From positions 1 to 55,898 of the forward strand of contig BNYG01000013.1 in assembly GCA_026000155.1 (NCBI GenBank): 55,898 bases of DNA, read 5' to 3'. Position numbers and translations under genes: made by a program. Below the pieces are notes generated by a model. It saw only the letters and a program-made list of their open reading frames with translations. It did no database searches and was not told where the DNA came from. The stretch's first letter is position 1. Each line of letters opens with the position of its first letter. Shown one piece after another: positions 8,047 to 16,704 of the stretch. Origin of the DNA: Bacteroidia bacterium. Its GTDB lineage: Bacteria > Bacteroidota > Bacteroidia > Bacteroidales > Azobacteroidaceae.

Positions 8047-9450
8047 TCAATCTATGATTCCAATCAATAATTTTTCCATTTCGTGTTTTAAATCCGCCCG
8101 TTTTCCGGTAAAATTATTGATGATAATCGAAAAAGCATAGCGTTTGTTTCCCTTTTCGATGTACCCGGAATAAGATTGCACATTGGTCATACTGCCGGAT
8201 TTGATCCGGGCTTTTCCCTCCAAACTTGTTCCTTTCAAAAAAGACGCTACCGTTCCTTCTTTTCCCGCCAAAGGCAAGGAATAATAAAAATCCTTTCCTT
8301 TTCCATCCATATATTCCAGTAGCTGAACTAAAAACCCGGCCGATAGCGCATTAGCAGGCGATACTCCGCTGCCGTCAAACAGAAACAAAGCGCTTGAATC
8401 CAATCCTTTTGACGTCCAATAGGCAGAAATATCTACGCTGTCTTTTACCGTTAACAATTTATATAAATGTTCAGCATAATGATTATTGCTCTTTACATTG
8501 ACAATGCGCACCATCGATGCTAAATCCGGAGAACGGACAGCGCCTATTTTGACTTCCGTGTCCGGAATTTTCGGATTGAGCCGGAACGTAGTGGCTTTTC
8601 CACTCACTTTAATTCCATGATTTTGCAGATAAGCATAGAAATAGTTCGCCAAAAACAATCCGGGATCCGGTATGTCGCCCTTTGCCGCAAATGAAGATTT
8701 ATTAGCCGGAATACTTCCATACAAACGTCTTTGATTGGAAAAAGGAGTTCCAAAAATATACGATTCGTCCGAAGCAGATTGAAAAGCGGTTATTTCGTTC
8801 GTAAACTGTAAATCTGCCATAGCCGGTTCCGTATATAAAACGGAAGTGGTACTTCCGGATTTAAAAGATTGTAAATAAACCCGGTACATATTATCAAACA
8901 CACTGATACCGTAAATACCCGGCGCATAATAATTCCCCAAATCCTCTACCAACCACTTGGGAGAAATACCTTCATAACCGTACAATTGATCCAACACAAT
9001 CAAGTCGCCCGAAATACCTTGAATGCCGGCCGTAGTGACAGCCGATAACCATTGACTCAAAAAAGATTCTTTATCGTTCCCAAAAAATTCCGACCCCAAA
9101 GTAGGATCACCAGAGCCTTTCACATACAGATTTCCTTCTAAAGTGTTATTTTGAATCACTCCATCATAAAAGAGAGGCGTTTCAAAACAAAAACCACCGC
9201 CCAATACTTCCAAAGCAGTGGCAGTCGTCACCAATTTCATATTGGAAGCCGGAATTAAAGCCATATTCTCATTATAAGAAACCAGCGTTTTTCCGGTGGA
9301 CAAATCAATCGCTTTCAAGCTAATTCCGGCATGTTTCAAACTTTCCGATCGAAGAAAAGTATTCAGAGCAGCCGGTTGTGTTTGTCCGGCGAGCTGAAAC
9401 CCACCCCACAGCAGACAAAAAAAGAGTAAATAATAGCCTTTTATTTTCAT
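8047..9450 (-). CDS. dacB: D-alanyl-D-alanine carboxypeptidase/endopeptidase, PBP4 type (peptidase S13)
   Basis: A 467-residue exported protein with a signal peptide ending near LAGQ (residue 23). All three penicillin-binding motifs are visible: S69-N-M-K72 (IPASNMKLVTT) with the catalytic Ser, SNN in VKSNNHYAEHLYKLL, and KSG in RIKSGSMTNVQSYSG (KTG equivalent). The long insert between SxxK and SxN is typical of class C type PBP4. The enzyme trims D-Ala from peptidoglycan stem peptides and cleaves cross-links in the periplasm. The ATG at 9450 is preferred to an upstream TTG at 9459. It is divergent from the TPR lipoprotein gene. Confidence 0.93.
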   Translation of the reverse strand: MKIKGYYLLFFCLLWGGFQLAGQTQPAALNTFLRSESLKHAGISLKAIDLSTGKTLVSYNENMALIPASNMKLVTTATALEVLGGGFCFETPLFYDGVIQNNTLEGNLYVKGSGDPTLGSEFFGNDKESFLSQWLSAVTTAGIQGISGDLIVLDQLYGYEGISPKWLVEDLGNYYAPGIYGISVFDNMYRVYLQSFKSGSTTSVLYTEPAMADLQFTNEITAFQSASDESYIFGTPFSNQRRLYGSIPANKSSFAAKGDIPDPGLFLANYFYAYLQNHGIKVSGKATTFRLNPKIPDTEVKIGAVRSPDLASMVRIVNVKSNNHYAEHLYKLLTVKDSVDISAYWTSKGLDSSALFLFDGSGVSPANALSAGFLVQLLEYMDGKGKDFYYSLPLAGKEGTVASFLKGTSLEGKARIKSGSMTNVQSYSGYIEKGNKRYAFSIIINNFTGKRADLKHEMEKLLIGIID

Positions 9451-9495
9451 TCTTTGCAAATTTTATTCAATTCTTTTGCATTTTTTTCGTTTTTA

Positions 9496-9528
9496 TTTGC
9501 AAATTTATAACAAAATACTCTATATTTG
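9496..9528 (+). promoter_or_regulatory. Promoter of the TPR/HTH lipoprotein gene
   Basis: TTTG (9496-9499), 21 bp, then TATATTTG (9521-9528): a full consensus Bacteroidota promoter. It lies 28 bp before the ATG at 9557 and places the upstream in-frame ATG at 9476 outside the transcript. Confidence 0.8.
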
Positions 9529-9556
9529 CAGCAATTACTTAAAATACACTATAACG

Positions 9557-11227
9557 ATGATCAAATCCCGCTACTCGACCCTTGTAATCTTTTTCTTTTT
9601 ATTTTCCTGCACTTACCATTCGAGGGAAGCAAAAGAAATACTTACAAAAGCAGAGAATCTGGTAGAAGCCTATCCCGACAGCGCTTTAGCTTTGTTGGAT
9701 TCTATCTCTTACCCCAATGAATTAAGCCGGCCGCTTTTTGCCGACTATATTTTGTTGACCACCCGGGCTAAAGACAAAGCCTACAAAGACATCTCCAAAG
9801 ATACACTGATTTTTCAAATTAAAGACTATTTTCTGAAAAAAAGAAATTGGGAAAAAACAGTGTTGGCCGAATTTTATTCCGGAAGAGTGTATCACTCACA
9901 GCAAGAATATAAAAAAGCTATGCATGCGTATTTGACAGCGGAAACGCTATCCGCAAAAATACAAGACGATAATTTGAAGGGATTGATACAATATTTTATT
10001 GGTGACCTTTATTACAACCAACGATTCTATTCAGAAGCTATCGATAGATTTAAATTAGCATACGAATATTATAATCACTCTCCTGATAATTATACACGAA
10101 AAATAGCAACCTTCAATGTAATTGGGAATATTTTTTTAATTAAAACAAAGAAAGACAGTGCCTTTGTATATTATTATAAAGCTTTAAAATTAGCTGAAAC
10201 TCAAAACGATTCATATCAAATAACTATTACTAAACAAAACATAGGAGCAGCTTTTTTAGAAATAGGTGAAATAAAACAAGCAAAAGACCAATTCTGGCAA
10301 ACACTTGAATTAACTCCTGTTAACGCCTTATATAGAGCATATCTGAATTTAGCAAACATATACGAAAAAGAAAATCAAAAAGATTCCGCTTTGTTTTGTG
10401 CCAATCTTTCTTTAAAATTAGCAAACAAAGAAAACAATAAGACGGCATTATTAAGCATTTACAGCTTGTTGTCACGTTTAGAAGAAAAAAATGGTAACTA
10501 CCGGAATGCATTTAATTATTATCAACAATATACCAATTATTATACTATGATTCAGCAAGAAAAAAGAAACACTAATTTGCAAGCTTTACAAAAGGAATAT
10601 GATTTGGAGTTAATGAAAGGAGTGAATAACCGGTTGATTATTCAAAAACAATGGATTCTGTTATCCCTTTTCTTGTTACTAATCTGTATCATTATTATTT
10701 CGTTTCTCTTTTATCGTAAAAATCAGCAAAATAAAGAAGCCTTATCCGATGCCAAACAAGTGATTTATCAATTGAAAGAAATGGCAAATGATGCCGATAA
10801 TTCCATCCATCCTTTTTTGGTACGACAATTCGATATTGTTAAAAAAGTATCTTTGCTGGAAGGCTATCTCAAAGAAGAAGATAAGGAAAAAGGGAAAGAA
10901 ATTCTCAAAAAAGTAAATAAAATTATTTACGAAAAAGATAGTTTCGATTGGAATGTCCTTTACCAAGCCATGAATAAATTACATAAAGGCTATCTCGACA
11001 AGATACAGGAAGCATTTCCAAATCTATCCGAATTGGAATACAAAATATGTTGCTTGACAAAATCCGGATTGAATAATACGGAAATTGCCATCCTGCTAAA
11101 ATCCAATGTCAACATTATCCAAATCAGAAAAACCGCTATCCGGAAGAAATTAGGGATACCCGAACACGGCGATATTGTCGGATTTATGGATGGAATCATA
11201 CAGGAAACAAAAAAAAAAACTGTATAA
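9557..11227 (+). CDS. TPR lipoprotein with a transmembrane segment and LuxR-like C-terminal helix-turn-helix
   Basis: A 556-residue protein starting with a lipoprotein-like signal (LVIFFFLFSC, lipobox Cys at 18). Residues about 25-350 are helical TPR-like repeats (YYNQRFYSEAIDRFKLAYEYY, KKDSAFVYYYKALKLAE and others). A strong membrane helix lies at about 365-388 (ILLSLFLLLICIIIISFLFY), then a coiled coil. Residues about 490-535 (LSELEYKICCLTKSGLNNTE, then IAILLKSNVNIIQIRKTAIR) look like a LuxR/GerE HTH. This layout is common in Bacteroidota one-protein sensors that pass a periplasmic signal to DNA across the membrane. The ligand and targets are unknown. Lipidation and a cytoplasmic HTH fit only if the segment spans the inner membrane. 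Confidence 0.8.
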   Translation: MIKSRYSTLVIFFFLFSCTYHSREAKEILTKAENLVEAYPDSALALLDSISYPNELSRPLFADYILLTTRAKDKAYKDISKDTLIFQIKDYFLKKRNWEKTVLAEFYSGRVYHSQQEYKKAMHAYLTAETLSAKIQDDNLKGLIQYFIGDLYYNQRFYSEAIDRFKLAYEYYNHSPDNYTRKIATFNVIGNIFLIKTKKDSAFVYYYKALKLAETQNDSYQITITKQNIGAAFLEIGEIKQAKDQFWQTLELTPVNALYRAYLNLANIYEKENQKDSALFCANLSLKLANKENNKTALLSIYSLLSRLEEKNGNYRNAFNYYQQYTNYYTMIQQEKRNTNLQALQKEYDLELMKGVNNRLIIQKQWILLSLFLLLICIIIISFLFYRKNQQNKEALSDAKQVIYQLKEMANDADNSIHPFLVRQFDIVKKVSLLEGYLKEEDKEKGKEILKKVNKIIYEKDSFDWNVLYQAMNKLHKGYLDKIQEAFPNLSELEYKICCLTKSGLNNTEIAILLKSNVNIIQIRKTAIRKKLGIPEHGDIVGFMDGIIQETKKKTV

Positions 11228-11561
11228 AACCTTTGAGTAATAATAATAATTTATTGATTATAAAATATTTAAAATTAAAAACCTTAATAAAAACCTTTCG
11301 TTGAACTTTACACCTGTTTTTCGTCTCTCTTTTCTATTTACATTTGAGCCGTATTACGGTGAATTTGGAATCTCAAATTAGCCCATTACAATTATAATTT
11401 TAAGGATTTATCTTTCTTGGGCTTGCCACCCCGGAATAGTAAGAAAGTCCTTCTTGCGAAAAAAAATCCACGTAGAATAACACTATGATAGTCTAATTAA
11501 TAAATTAAAAGGTGGCACCCGCAAGGGTATGAATTATTTTTAAGTTTTTTTTCTCGTTTTA
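11228..11561. other. Gene-free AT-rich interval with small hairpins
   Basis: No convincing coding frame is present between the TPR gene and the tRNA promoter. An outer pair GCCACC (about 11424-11429) and GGTGGC (about 11511-11516) could enclose about 80 nt that holds an inner hairpin GTAAGAA/TTCTTGC. This could be a small RNA or the remains of a mobile element; I cannot tell which. Confidence 0.35.
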
Positions 11562-11592
11562 TTTGCAAAATCAAATAAATTCTCTACCTTTG
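11562..11592 (+). promoter_or_regulatory. Promoter of tRNA-Lys
   Basis: TTTG (11562-11565), 19 bp, TACCTTTG (11585-11592): consensus spacing and boxes, 26 bp before the mature 5' end of the tRNA. Confidence 0.8.
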
Positions 11593-11618
11593 CAGTCGCT
11601 TTTCAAAAGCGCTCGGAT

Positions 11619-11694
11619 GATTTGCTAGCTCAGCAGGTAGAGCACATCCCTTTTAAGGATGGGGTCCTGGGTTCGAGCCCCAGGCAGATCACCA
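11619..11694 (+). tRNA. tRNA-Lys (anticodon UUU)
   Basis: A complete cloverleaf of 76 nt including the encoded CCA. The acceptor stem GATTTGC pairs with GCAGATC (one G-U). TAGCTCAG marks the D arm, the anticodon stem CATCC/GGATG holds the loop CTTTTAA with anticodon TTT, and the T stem CTGGG/CCCAG holds TTCGAGC. It reads AAA and AAG codons. A consensus promoter precedes it and a terminator hairpin follows 40 bp downstream, so it is a single-gene transcript. Confidence 0.97.
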
Positions 11695-11734
11695 AAAAAA
11701 TCATACTGTAAGGTTCAGAAAAAAACACAGGAAG

Positions 11735-11773
11735 GAATGTCTCGAAAGTAAAACTCAGAGACATTCTTTTTTT
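11735..11773 (+). terminator. Intrinsic terminator downstream of tRNA-Lys
   Basis: A perfect 9-bp stem GAATGTCTC/GAGACATTC around a 14-nt loop, followed directly by seven T residues. Confidence 0.85.
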
Positions 11774-11780
11774 ATTACCA

Positions 11781-12164
11781 TTATCTATCTTCTATTATTG
11801 ATTTTCTCAATTTATCCTGTGGACTTGGAACCAAACTGACACGCAACATATTCTTAAACAGCAACTCCGCTATCCATTGAGCGTCTTTGGAATCGCTCTT
11901 TCTGCCCGGCTGCTGCTTGATATGAAGCGGATTAACCAACTTCAATTCAAACTCCATTTCATACAGAATATCCCTGATGGGAACCCAATAGGTAGAGGTG
12001 CTTTCCATAGCAACCCTTTGCACCTTTTCCGATCTCAAATAGTCGCCAAGAGAACGAATAGAAACAGTCGTCGTTGTAAATTCTTTTACCCCTGAAGAAC
12101 TTTTCCCATCGTAAATCGCACAAAATATACTATCTTTGGGCACGTCTAATCCTGATGTCTTCAT
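11781..12164 (-). pseudogene. IS110-family transposase, N-terminal fragment
   Basis: From the ATG at 12164 the frame gives 127 residues with the DEDD/RuvC-like N-terminal domain of IS110 transposases: GLDVPKDS with the first Asp, MESTSTYW with the Glu, and KSDSKDAQWIAELL with the later Asp pair. The family is normally over 300 residues and has a C-terminal transposase_20 domain with a catalytic Ser; all of that is missing, and the frame stops after RKSIIEDR. The fragment should be inactive. A minus-strand TATATTTG box at 12191-12198 would be its old promoter. It marks the tRNA-proximal edge of the first accessory island. Confidence 0.85.
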
Positions 12165-12312
12165 TTCCTTATTTGTTGATCTTTCAACTGCAAATATAAG
12201 AAAACTAAACGGTTGGACGGATTGGCCAGGCCGATAGTCAAGCCTATTTTTATTCGTTGGTGGGGAATATATAGATTTTATGCTAACTTTACAAAATAAA
12301 ATAACATTGAAT

Positions 12313-12828
12313 ATGCAAATCAGGACAATCGCATTATGGACAATCGGGTTGGTAGTGATAGAGCAAATCATTAAATTAATAATTAGCGGATACTATCGGG
12401 ATATACATTTTGACATTATACCGTCTTTATTGGAGTTTAAACCAACGCTCAACAATAAATCTTTTTATTGGCTTGGCTTAATGAACATTGATGTAGGACG
12501 CTGGGCGCGTCTGACTACCGGCATTATCTGCTTAGGTATGTTATGCCTGTTTTATCTTTACATGAGGAGGATATTAAAGAAAGAAAAATGGATGGATGTA
12601 GGATTTATATTTGGTTTTGCGGGAATACTATGCTCCTCGTGCGACAATATCTTTTTTGGTGGAAGTTGGGATTACATATATCTAAAACCATTGTTTGTAT
12701 TTGATTTAAAAGACGTATATTTGAATTGTTTTGTTTTCTTGTTGCTAATTGGTTGTGTAAAAAACCAAAAAATCTTGGCTTCGGCCAAGGCGAAAGATTT
12801 TTGGAAGGTTATAAAACAAAAAGAATAA
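12313..12828 (+). CDS. Signal peptidase II-like membrane protein (LspA paralogue)
   Basis: A 171-residue protein with four hydrophobic segments. The two catalytic aspartates of the LspA family are in place: SSCDNIFFGGSWDYI (D111, equivalent to the NxxDR...G.V.DF motif) and FDLKDVYL (D134, equivalent to FNxAD). The sequence around them is divergent, so it is probably not the housekeeping lipoprotein signal peptidase but a paralogue. It would sit in the inner membrane. The start could also be the ATG at 12280; 12313 is preferred because a TAACTTTA box overlaps the earlier codon. It is followed 61 bp later by the EFR1 gene, possibly as one operon. Confidence 0.75.
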   Translation: MQIRTIALWTIGLVVIEQIIKLIISGYYRDIHFDIIPSLLEFKPTLNNKSFYWLGLMNIDVGRWARLTTGIICLGMLCLFYLYMRRILKKEKWMDVGFIFGFAGILCSSCDNIFFGGSWDYIYLKPLFVFDLKDVYLNCFVFLLLIGCVKNQKILASAKAKDFWKVIKQKE

Positions 12829-12889
12829 ATATGGGAACAATTATCAAATCTTGTACTTAAACGGCACGGACAATAAATTCTTAATTAAG

Positions 12890-13861
12890 ATGAAAAAGGT
12901 CAGCAAATTAGCCATTTTCTATTTTTCGGGAACCGGAAATGCGAAACAGATAGCATTATGGTTTTCCGAATATGCCGGTAAACAAGGAATTGATTGCCGG
13001 TTGTGTAGTATTTCAACGGCTGACCCTATCACAACCATCCATTCAGATACGTTAATTATCTTCATTTCACCTGTTCACGGTTTTAATTATCCAAAAATTA
13101 CATTAGATTTTATCCGGCGTTTTCCGAAGGGAAATAACCGGGTGGTCTTGATGTGTACAAGGGCAGGAATGAGAATCGGAAATATTGCTACTCCGGGACT
13201 GACAGGCATTGCGTTTTTTGTATCCAACCTGTTGCTGAGAACCAAAGGTTATACGATTGCCGGACAAATACCTTTTGACATGCCGTCTAACTGGATTGCT
13301 ATCCATCCGACGTTAAGCCGAAAAACCGTTCGGTTTTTGTTTGAAACAAATTTCTCCCATGTGCAAAAACACGCTGAACAGATTTTTGCAGGCAAAAAAG
13401 ATTTTCTTTCCCATCGCGATTTAGTACAAGACGTACTTGTTTCGCCAATTGCATTGGGATATTATATCGCGGGGCGATTCTTTCTTGCCAAACAGTTTTA
13501 TGCTTCTGCCCAATGTAATAATTGCGGATTATGTATCAACCAATGTCCTGTAAAAGCCATTAAACGGGTTGGCGGCAGACCTTTTTGGACTTTTCGTTGC
13601 GAAAGTTGCATGAAATGTATGAGCCGGTGTCCTCAAAAAGCCATTGAAGTGGCGCATGGACTTTGGCTGGTATTGATTATTTTGAGTTCGGTATTTACGC
13701 CTGTTTTCTTTTTGATTATAGGATTTTTATACAGGCTGCAACACTTGTTACTCGCCAATAGATTCTTTGGAAAAATAATTACTTTCACGTCTTTGACACA
13801 TTATAAAATTTGGGGCAAAGGCAATCCGAAATCGAATAGAATAGAACAACAATATGCATAA
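12890..13861 (+). CDS. EFR1-type protein: flavodoxin-like domain with two 4Fe-4S clusters
   Basis: A 323-residue protein. The N-terminal flavodoxin-like domain has the FMN loop YFSGTGNAKQIA (about 10-21). The C-terminal half has two ferredoxin motifs, CNNCGLCINQCPVKAI and CESCMKCMSRCPQKAI, each giving four Cys for a 4Fe-4S cluster. A hydrophobic segment follows (LWLVLIILSSVFTPVFFLII), so it is likely membrane-anchored. Such EFR1 proteins carry electrons in anaerobes; the partner is unknown. The stop overlaps the next gene by 8 bp (ATGCATAA), so the two are likely translated together. An in-frame TTG at 12851 is a weaker start. Confidence 0.87.
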   Translation: MKKVSKLAIFYFSGTGNAKQIALWFSEYAGKQGIDCRLCSISTADPITTIHSDTLIIFISPVHGFNYPKITLDFIRRFPKGNNRVVLMCTRAGMRIGNIATPGLTGIAFFVSNLLLRTKGYTIAGQIPFDMPSNWIAIHPTLSRKTVRFLFETNFSHVQKHAEQIFAGKKDFLSHRDLVQDVLVSPIALGYYIAGRFFLAKQFYASAQCNNCGLCINQCPVKAIKRVGGRPFWTFRCESCMKCMSRCPQKAIEVAHGLWLVLIILSSVFTPVFFLIIGFLYRLQHLLLANRFFGKIITFTSLTHYKIWGKGNPKSNRIEQQYA

Positions 13862-14378
13862 ATTATTCCATCAAATAACTATTTGTATAAGTGATTTCTC
13901 TCTTCTCACTAAATTACATAAAGCGCCTGAAAATTCGGCCATTGTAAAAGGATTTGGAGAGGTGCATTATGTTGATTCCTTTCGTTTGGAAAAAGCAACT
14001 GATGATTCCCTTCAAAAGATAACGGCCGCTGTTTTCGCATTTCCGGCTTGGGTTTATGGGTTGCTGCATTTGCGCGATCTGATTGTTAAACCTTTTGGCT
14101 TGAAAACAGGTAAGAAACCGGAGAAAGAAAAAGACAAATCTACGGAAGAATATTTCTTTCCGGTGATTGAGTTGCTCGACAACGAAGTGGTAATGGGCGA
14201 AAGCGATTCTCACCTGAATTTCCGCGTTTCTGTCTTAAACGACCGTTCTGCAAATCACATTTTTGTTACTACTGCCGTTCATTTTAATAACTTTTGGGGA
14301 CGGCTCTATTTCCTTCCTGTTCGACCTTTTCATGGCATCATTGTAAAAGCCTGCGTGAAACGGCTGATAAATAAATGA
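13854..14378 (+). CDS. DUF2867-like protein
   Basis: A 174-residue soluble protein without a signal peptide. HYVDSFRLEKATDD, AFPAWVYGLLHLRDLIVKPF and GLK are characteristic of DUF2867, a family of unknown activity that has been compared with polyketide cyclase/START-like folds. It overlaps the EFR1 gene by 8 bp and is probably in the same transcript, which hints at a joint role with the electron carrier. Function remains open. Confidence 0.7.
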   Translation: MHKLFHQITICISDFSLLTKLHKAPENSAIVKGFGEVHYVDSFRLEKATDDSLQKITAAVFAFPAWVYGLLHLRDLIVKPFGLKTGKKPEKEKDKSTEEYFFPVIELLDNEVVMGESDSHLNFRVSVLNDRSANHIFVTTAVHFNNFWGRLYFLPVRPFHGIIVKACVKRLINK

Positions 14379-14402
14379 AATATCAATTATCACTATTCAA
14401 AT

Positions 14403-14666
14403 ATGAATACAAATTTTATCACACTCACCAAATTGAATTGTACTTATTGGGCAGAACCTATGACAGGATACTTTTTGGATATTGTAAAAAGCCAGCTTGA
14501 AATTACAATACATGATGAAATCAACTACTTGTACCATAGCTTTTGGTTTATAATTCGTAAAACAGACCGAATCGTTGTCGGGTCCGCAGATTTCAAAGAT
14601 GTTCCCAATGAAAATAAAGAAGTCGAAATTGGGTATGGACTTGGGAAAAATTATGAACCTGCCTAA
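14403..14666 (+). pseudogene. GNAT acetyltransferase, truncated N-terminal half
   Basis: The 87 residues correspond to the first half of a GNAT fold: WFIIRKTDRIVVGSADFKD gives strands 2-3 and EVEIGYGLGKNYE gives strand 4. The acetyl-CoA pyrophosphate loop (Q/RxxGxG/A) and everything after it is missing because the frame ends in EPA-stop. It lies 24 bp downstream of the DUF2867 gene. It is called a remnant because a GNAT without the acetyl-CoA loop cannot bind its cofactor; a deletion probably joined it to the upstream region of the next gene. Confidence 0.65.
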
Positions 14667-14697
14667 AGTTTTAGGATTTCGAGTGGAAGTTTTGAGT

Positions 14698-14728
14698 TTT
14701 GTTGATTGAAAAAAAAGTTGTATCTTCG
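14698..14728 (+). promoter_or_regulatory. Promoter of the kinase-like gene
   Basis: TTTG (14698-14701), 19 bp, TATCTTCG (14721-14728; one mismatch to TAnnTTTG). It lies 21 bp before the ATG at 14750 and makes that ATG, not the TTG at 14699, the start. Confidence 0.6.
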
Positions 14729-14749
14729 TTGATAAAATTTACAAAAAAC

Positions 14750-15367
14750 ATGAATGATGGAATACAATGTATCATTTCAGGAAAGAGCCAAGTTAGGTAT
14801 GGAGCAAATATCCAAGCAGCCATCCGTTACCTTATTGAAAGCGAGAAAGCAGGCGTTGTGGATAAAGCAGACAAGCACTTCAAACACGAAGAAACAAAGA
14901 TATTAAAGCTATACATTGAAAATCAAAAAATTTGGATAAGGAACATTGATTTGAATAATTATGTTTCGGAAGGTGCAGAACAAAAAGTTTATTTGAAAGA
15001 CAGCCGTTCAGTCATAAAACTGAATGATGCTATTTATTATTTGTCGTGGATAGATTATTTTGTTAATCTGTTGTTGCACAATCATTTTTTCCCCGATACC
15101 GCATATAATTTATTGGGATTTTTCGAGAACGAATCTGTTGTGTATGCGGTTGTAGAACAAAGTTATGTAAATGCAACCGAAATAACGGATTTGGCTCATG
15201 TTGAGCAATTTATGAATGCAAACGGTTTTCAGAAAGCTCGGAACAATGATTATTTCGATTTGGGTATTATTCTTGAAGATTTGCACGATGAAAATGTGCT
15301 GACAAGCGACGGAACATTGTATTTTATTGATACGGTTTTTTATCTAACTGAACAATTTTATCTTTAA
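14750..15367 (+). CDS. Kinase-like protein (APH/polyvalent-protein kinase type), accessory
   Basis: A 205-residue protein. The C-terminal part carries D177-x-H-x-x-N182 in EDLHDENVL and an ID (D194) in LYFIDTVFYL, the arrangement of catalytic and metal-binding residues in aminoglycoside-phosphotransferase-like kinases. It resembles the kinase domains seen in phage and plasmid polyvalent proteins and in unnamed Bacteroidota accessory genes. The N-lobe is short: EGAEQKVYLKDSRSVIKLND would supply the glycine-poor loop and the nucleotide-binding Lys. The substrate is unknown. The gene has its own promoter and ends just before a terminator shared with the ribosomal operon. Confidence 0.6.
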   Translation: MNDGIQCIISGKSQVRYGANIQAAIRYLIESEKAGVVDKADKHFKHEETKILKLYIENQKIWIRNIDLNNYVSEGAEQKVYLKDSRSVIKLNDAIYYLSWIDYFVNLLLHNHFFPDTAYNLLGFFENESVVYAVVEQSYVNATEITDLAHVEQFMNANGFQKARNNDYFDLGIILEDLHDENVLTSDGTLYFIDTVFYLTEQFYL

Positions 15368-15431
15368 TCTAAAAGCAAATTACATTATTGAAAATCTTTT
15401 CTTGACAAAAGGGATAGATAAATACTAAACA

Positions 15432-15464
15432 AACAGGAAGAAAATTCTCAATCTTCTTCCTGTT
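15432..15464. terminator. Bidirectional terminator between the kinase gene and the S10 operon
   Basis: A perfect 11-bp stem AACAGGAAGAA/TTCTTCCTGTT with an 11-nt loop lies between convergent genes. T-rich sequence follows on both strands (CGATTTTC on plus, TGTTTAG on minus). It shows that the ribosomal transcript probably ends here. Confidence 0.75.
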
Positions 15465-15501
15465 CGATTTTCTTACGATATTTTATAGCCCTTTCTTTCC
15501 T

Positions 15502-15530
15502 CCCTCCCCTGAGGGGAGGGCTGGGGAGGG
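15502..15530. repeat. GC-rich palindrome after rpsN
   Basis: CCCTCCCCT and AGGGGAGGG form a perfect 19-bp palindrome followed by CTGGGGAGGG, a third copy of the same word. It lies 4 bp past the rpsN stop and differs in composition from the AT-rich surroundings. It may be another short dispersed repeat that inserted at the operon end. Confidence 0.6.
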
Positions 15531-15533
15531 GCT

Positions 15534-15803
15534 TTACCAGCTCGCTTTCTTCACCCCCGGAATTAATCCGGCAGAAGCCATTTCGCGCAATTGGATACGG
15601 GAAATACCGAACTGGCGAACGTAGCCTTTCGGACGACCGGTTATTTTGCAACGGTTGTGCAAACGTACCGGAGAAGCATTTTTAGGCAGCTCCTGCAAGG
15701 CATCGTAATCGCCGTCTTTTTTCAGCTGTGCTCTTTTTTCAGCATATTTGGCAACTAATTTGGCACGCTTTACTTCGCGGGCTTTCATTGATTCTTTAGC
15801 CAT
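15534..15803 (-). CDS. rpsN: 30S ribosomal protein S14
   Basis: The 89-residue protein is full length and ends [11 protein letters not shown] as expected. It lacks the CxxC pairs of the zinc-binding form, so it is the long zinc-independent type. It helps assemble the 30S head. It starts 1 bp after rplE and is the last ribosomal gene here; in most relatives rpsH would follow directly, but here a terminator and unrelated DNA follow. Confidence 0.97.
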   Translation of the reverse strand: MAKESMKAREVKRAKLVAKYAEKRAQLKKDGDYDALQELPKNASPVRLHNRCKITGRPKGYVRQFGISRIQLREMASAGLIPGVKKASW

Positions 15804-15804
15804 A

Positions 15805-16365
15805 TTATTGTTCTTTTTTAGCGTTTTTAAAAGGTAAGCCGAATTCTCTCAAAAGAGCGTAGCCTTCTTCATCTGTTTTCGCAGAAGTCACAAAGGTAAT
15901 GTTCATTCCCAATATTTTAGTAATATTATCAATATTAATTTCAGGGAAAATGATTTGCTCCTGGATGCCAAGGGTATAATTGCCCCTGCCGTCCAATTTA
16001 CTTTCGATACCTTTGAAGTCACGGATACGCGGCAAAGCCACACGGATCAGTCTTTCAAGGAATTCGTACATTTGTTCGCGGCGCAAGGTAACCATCACAC
16101 CGATAGGCATTTTCCTACGCAGTTTGAAATTGGAAATATCTTTTTTGGAGATCGTTGCTACTGCTTTTTGACCGGTGATTGTCGTCAATTCCTGAACCGC
16201 CACATCAATAATTTTCTTATCGGCTACGGCGATACCCAGACCTTGATTGATAACAATTTTTTTCAATACAGGAACTTGCATTACGGTGGAGTAACCAAAT
16301 TCTTTGGTCAATGCCGGAACTATTTTTTCCTGATATTCTTTTTTTAGATTTGCTGTATTGCTCAT
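15805..16365 (-). CDS. rplE: 50S ribosomal protein L5
   Basis: The 186-residue protein has the full L5 length and conserved stretches ([48 protein letters not shown]). It binds 5S rRNA and contacts the P-site tRNA. Its start overlaps the rplX stop by one base (TAATG), so translation is coupled. Confidence 0.98.
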   Translation of the reverse strand: MSNTANLKKEYQEKIVPALTKEFGYSTVMQVPVLKKIVINQGLGIAVADKKIIDVAVQELTTITGQKAVATISKKDISNFKLRRKMPIGVMVTLRREQMYEFLERLIRVALPRIRDFKGIESKLDGRGNYTLGIQEQIIFPEINIDNITKILGMNITFVTSAKTDEEGYALLREFGLPFKNAKKEQ

Positions 16366-16685
16366 TACTTGATTTCCTCCCCTGATTTTTTAGAAATGCG
16401 AACTAATACTCCTTTTGCATTCAACTTACGACCGATACGGGTAGGTTTTCCACTTTTGGGGTCTAATACGTTCAAGTTCGAAATATGAACGGGAGCTTCT
16501 TTTTTCTGGAATCCTCCTTGAGGACTTTTTGCATTCGGCTTAGTGCTTTTGGACACGATATTCACTCCTTCTACCAGAGCGCGTTGCTTGTCGATAAACA
16601 CTTTCAGGACACGACCTGTTTTGCCTTTGTCTTCACCGGCATTCACAAAAACCGTATCGCCTTTTTTAATATGTAATTTGCTCAT
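16365..16685 (-). CDS. rplX: 50S ribosomal protein L24
   Basis: A 106-residue protein with an N-terminal KOW motif ([20 protein letters not shown]). It is an assembly initiator of the large subunit near the exit tunnel. It lies 19 bp after rplN and overlaps rplE by one base. Confidence 0.98.
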   Translation of the reverse strand: MSKLHIKKGDTVFVNAGEDKGKTGRVLKVFIDKQRALVEGVNIVSKSTKPNAKSPQGGFQKKEAPVHISNLNVLDPKSGKPTRIGRKLNAKGVLVRISKKSGEEIK

Positions 16686-16704
16686 CTTGTTTTTGAATTA
16701 TGAG

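Noticed and set aside
11419..11520. A known riboswitch or structured RNA before tRNA-Lys
   Set aside because: Pairing is limited to short stems and I cannot match a named family; kept only as part of a gene-free interval.
15448..15651. Minus-strand frame after and across rpsN that might have been rpsH
   Set aside because: It is out of frame with rpsN and includes the GC-rich palindrome (LPSPPLRGG); it has no similarity to S8.
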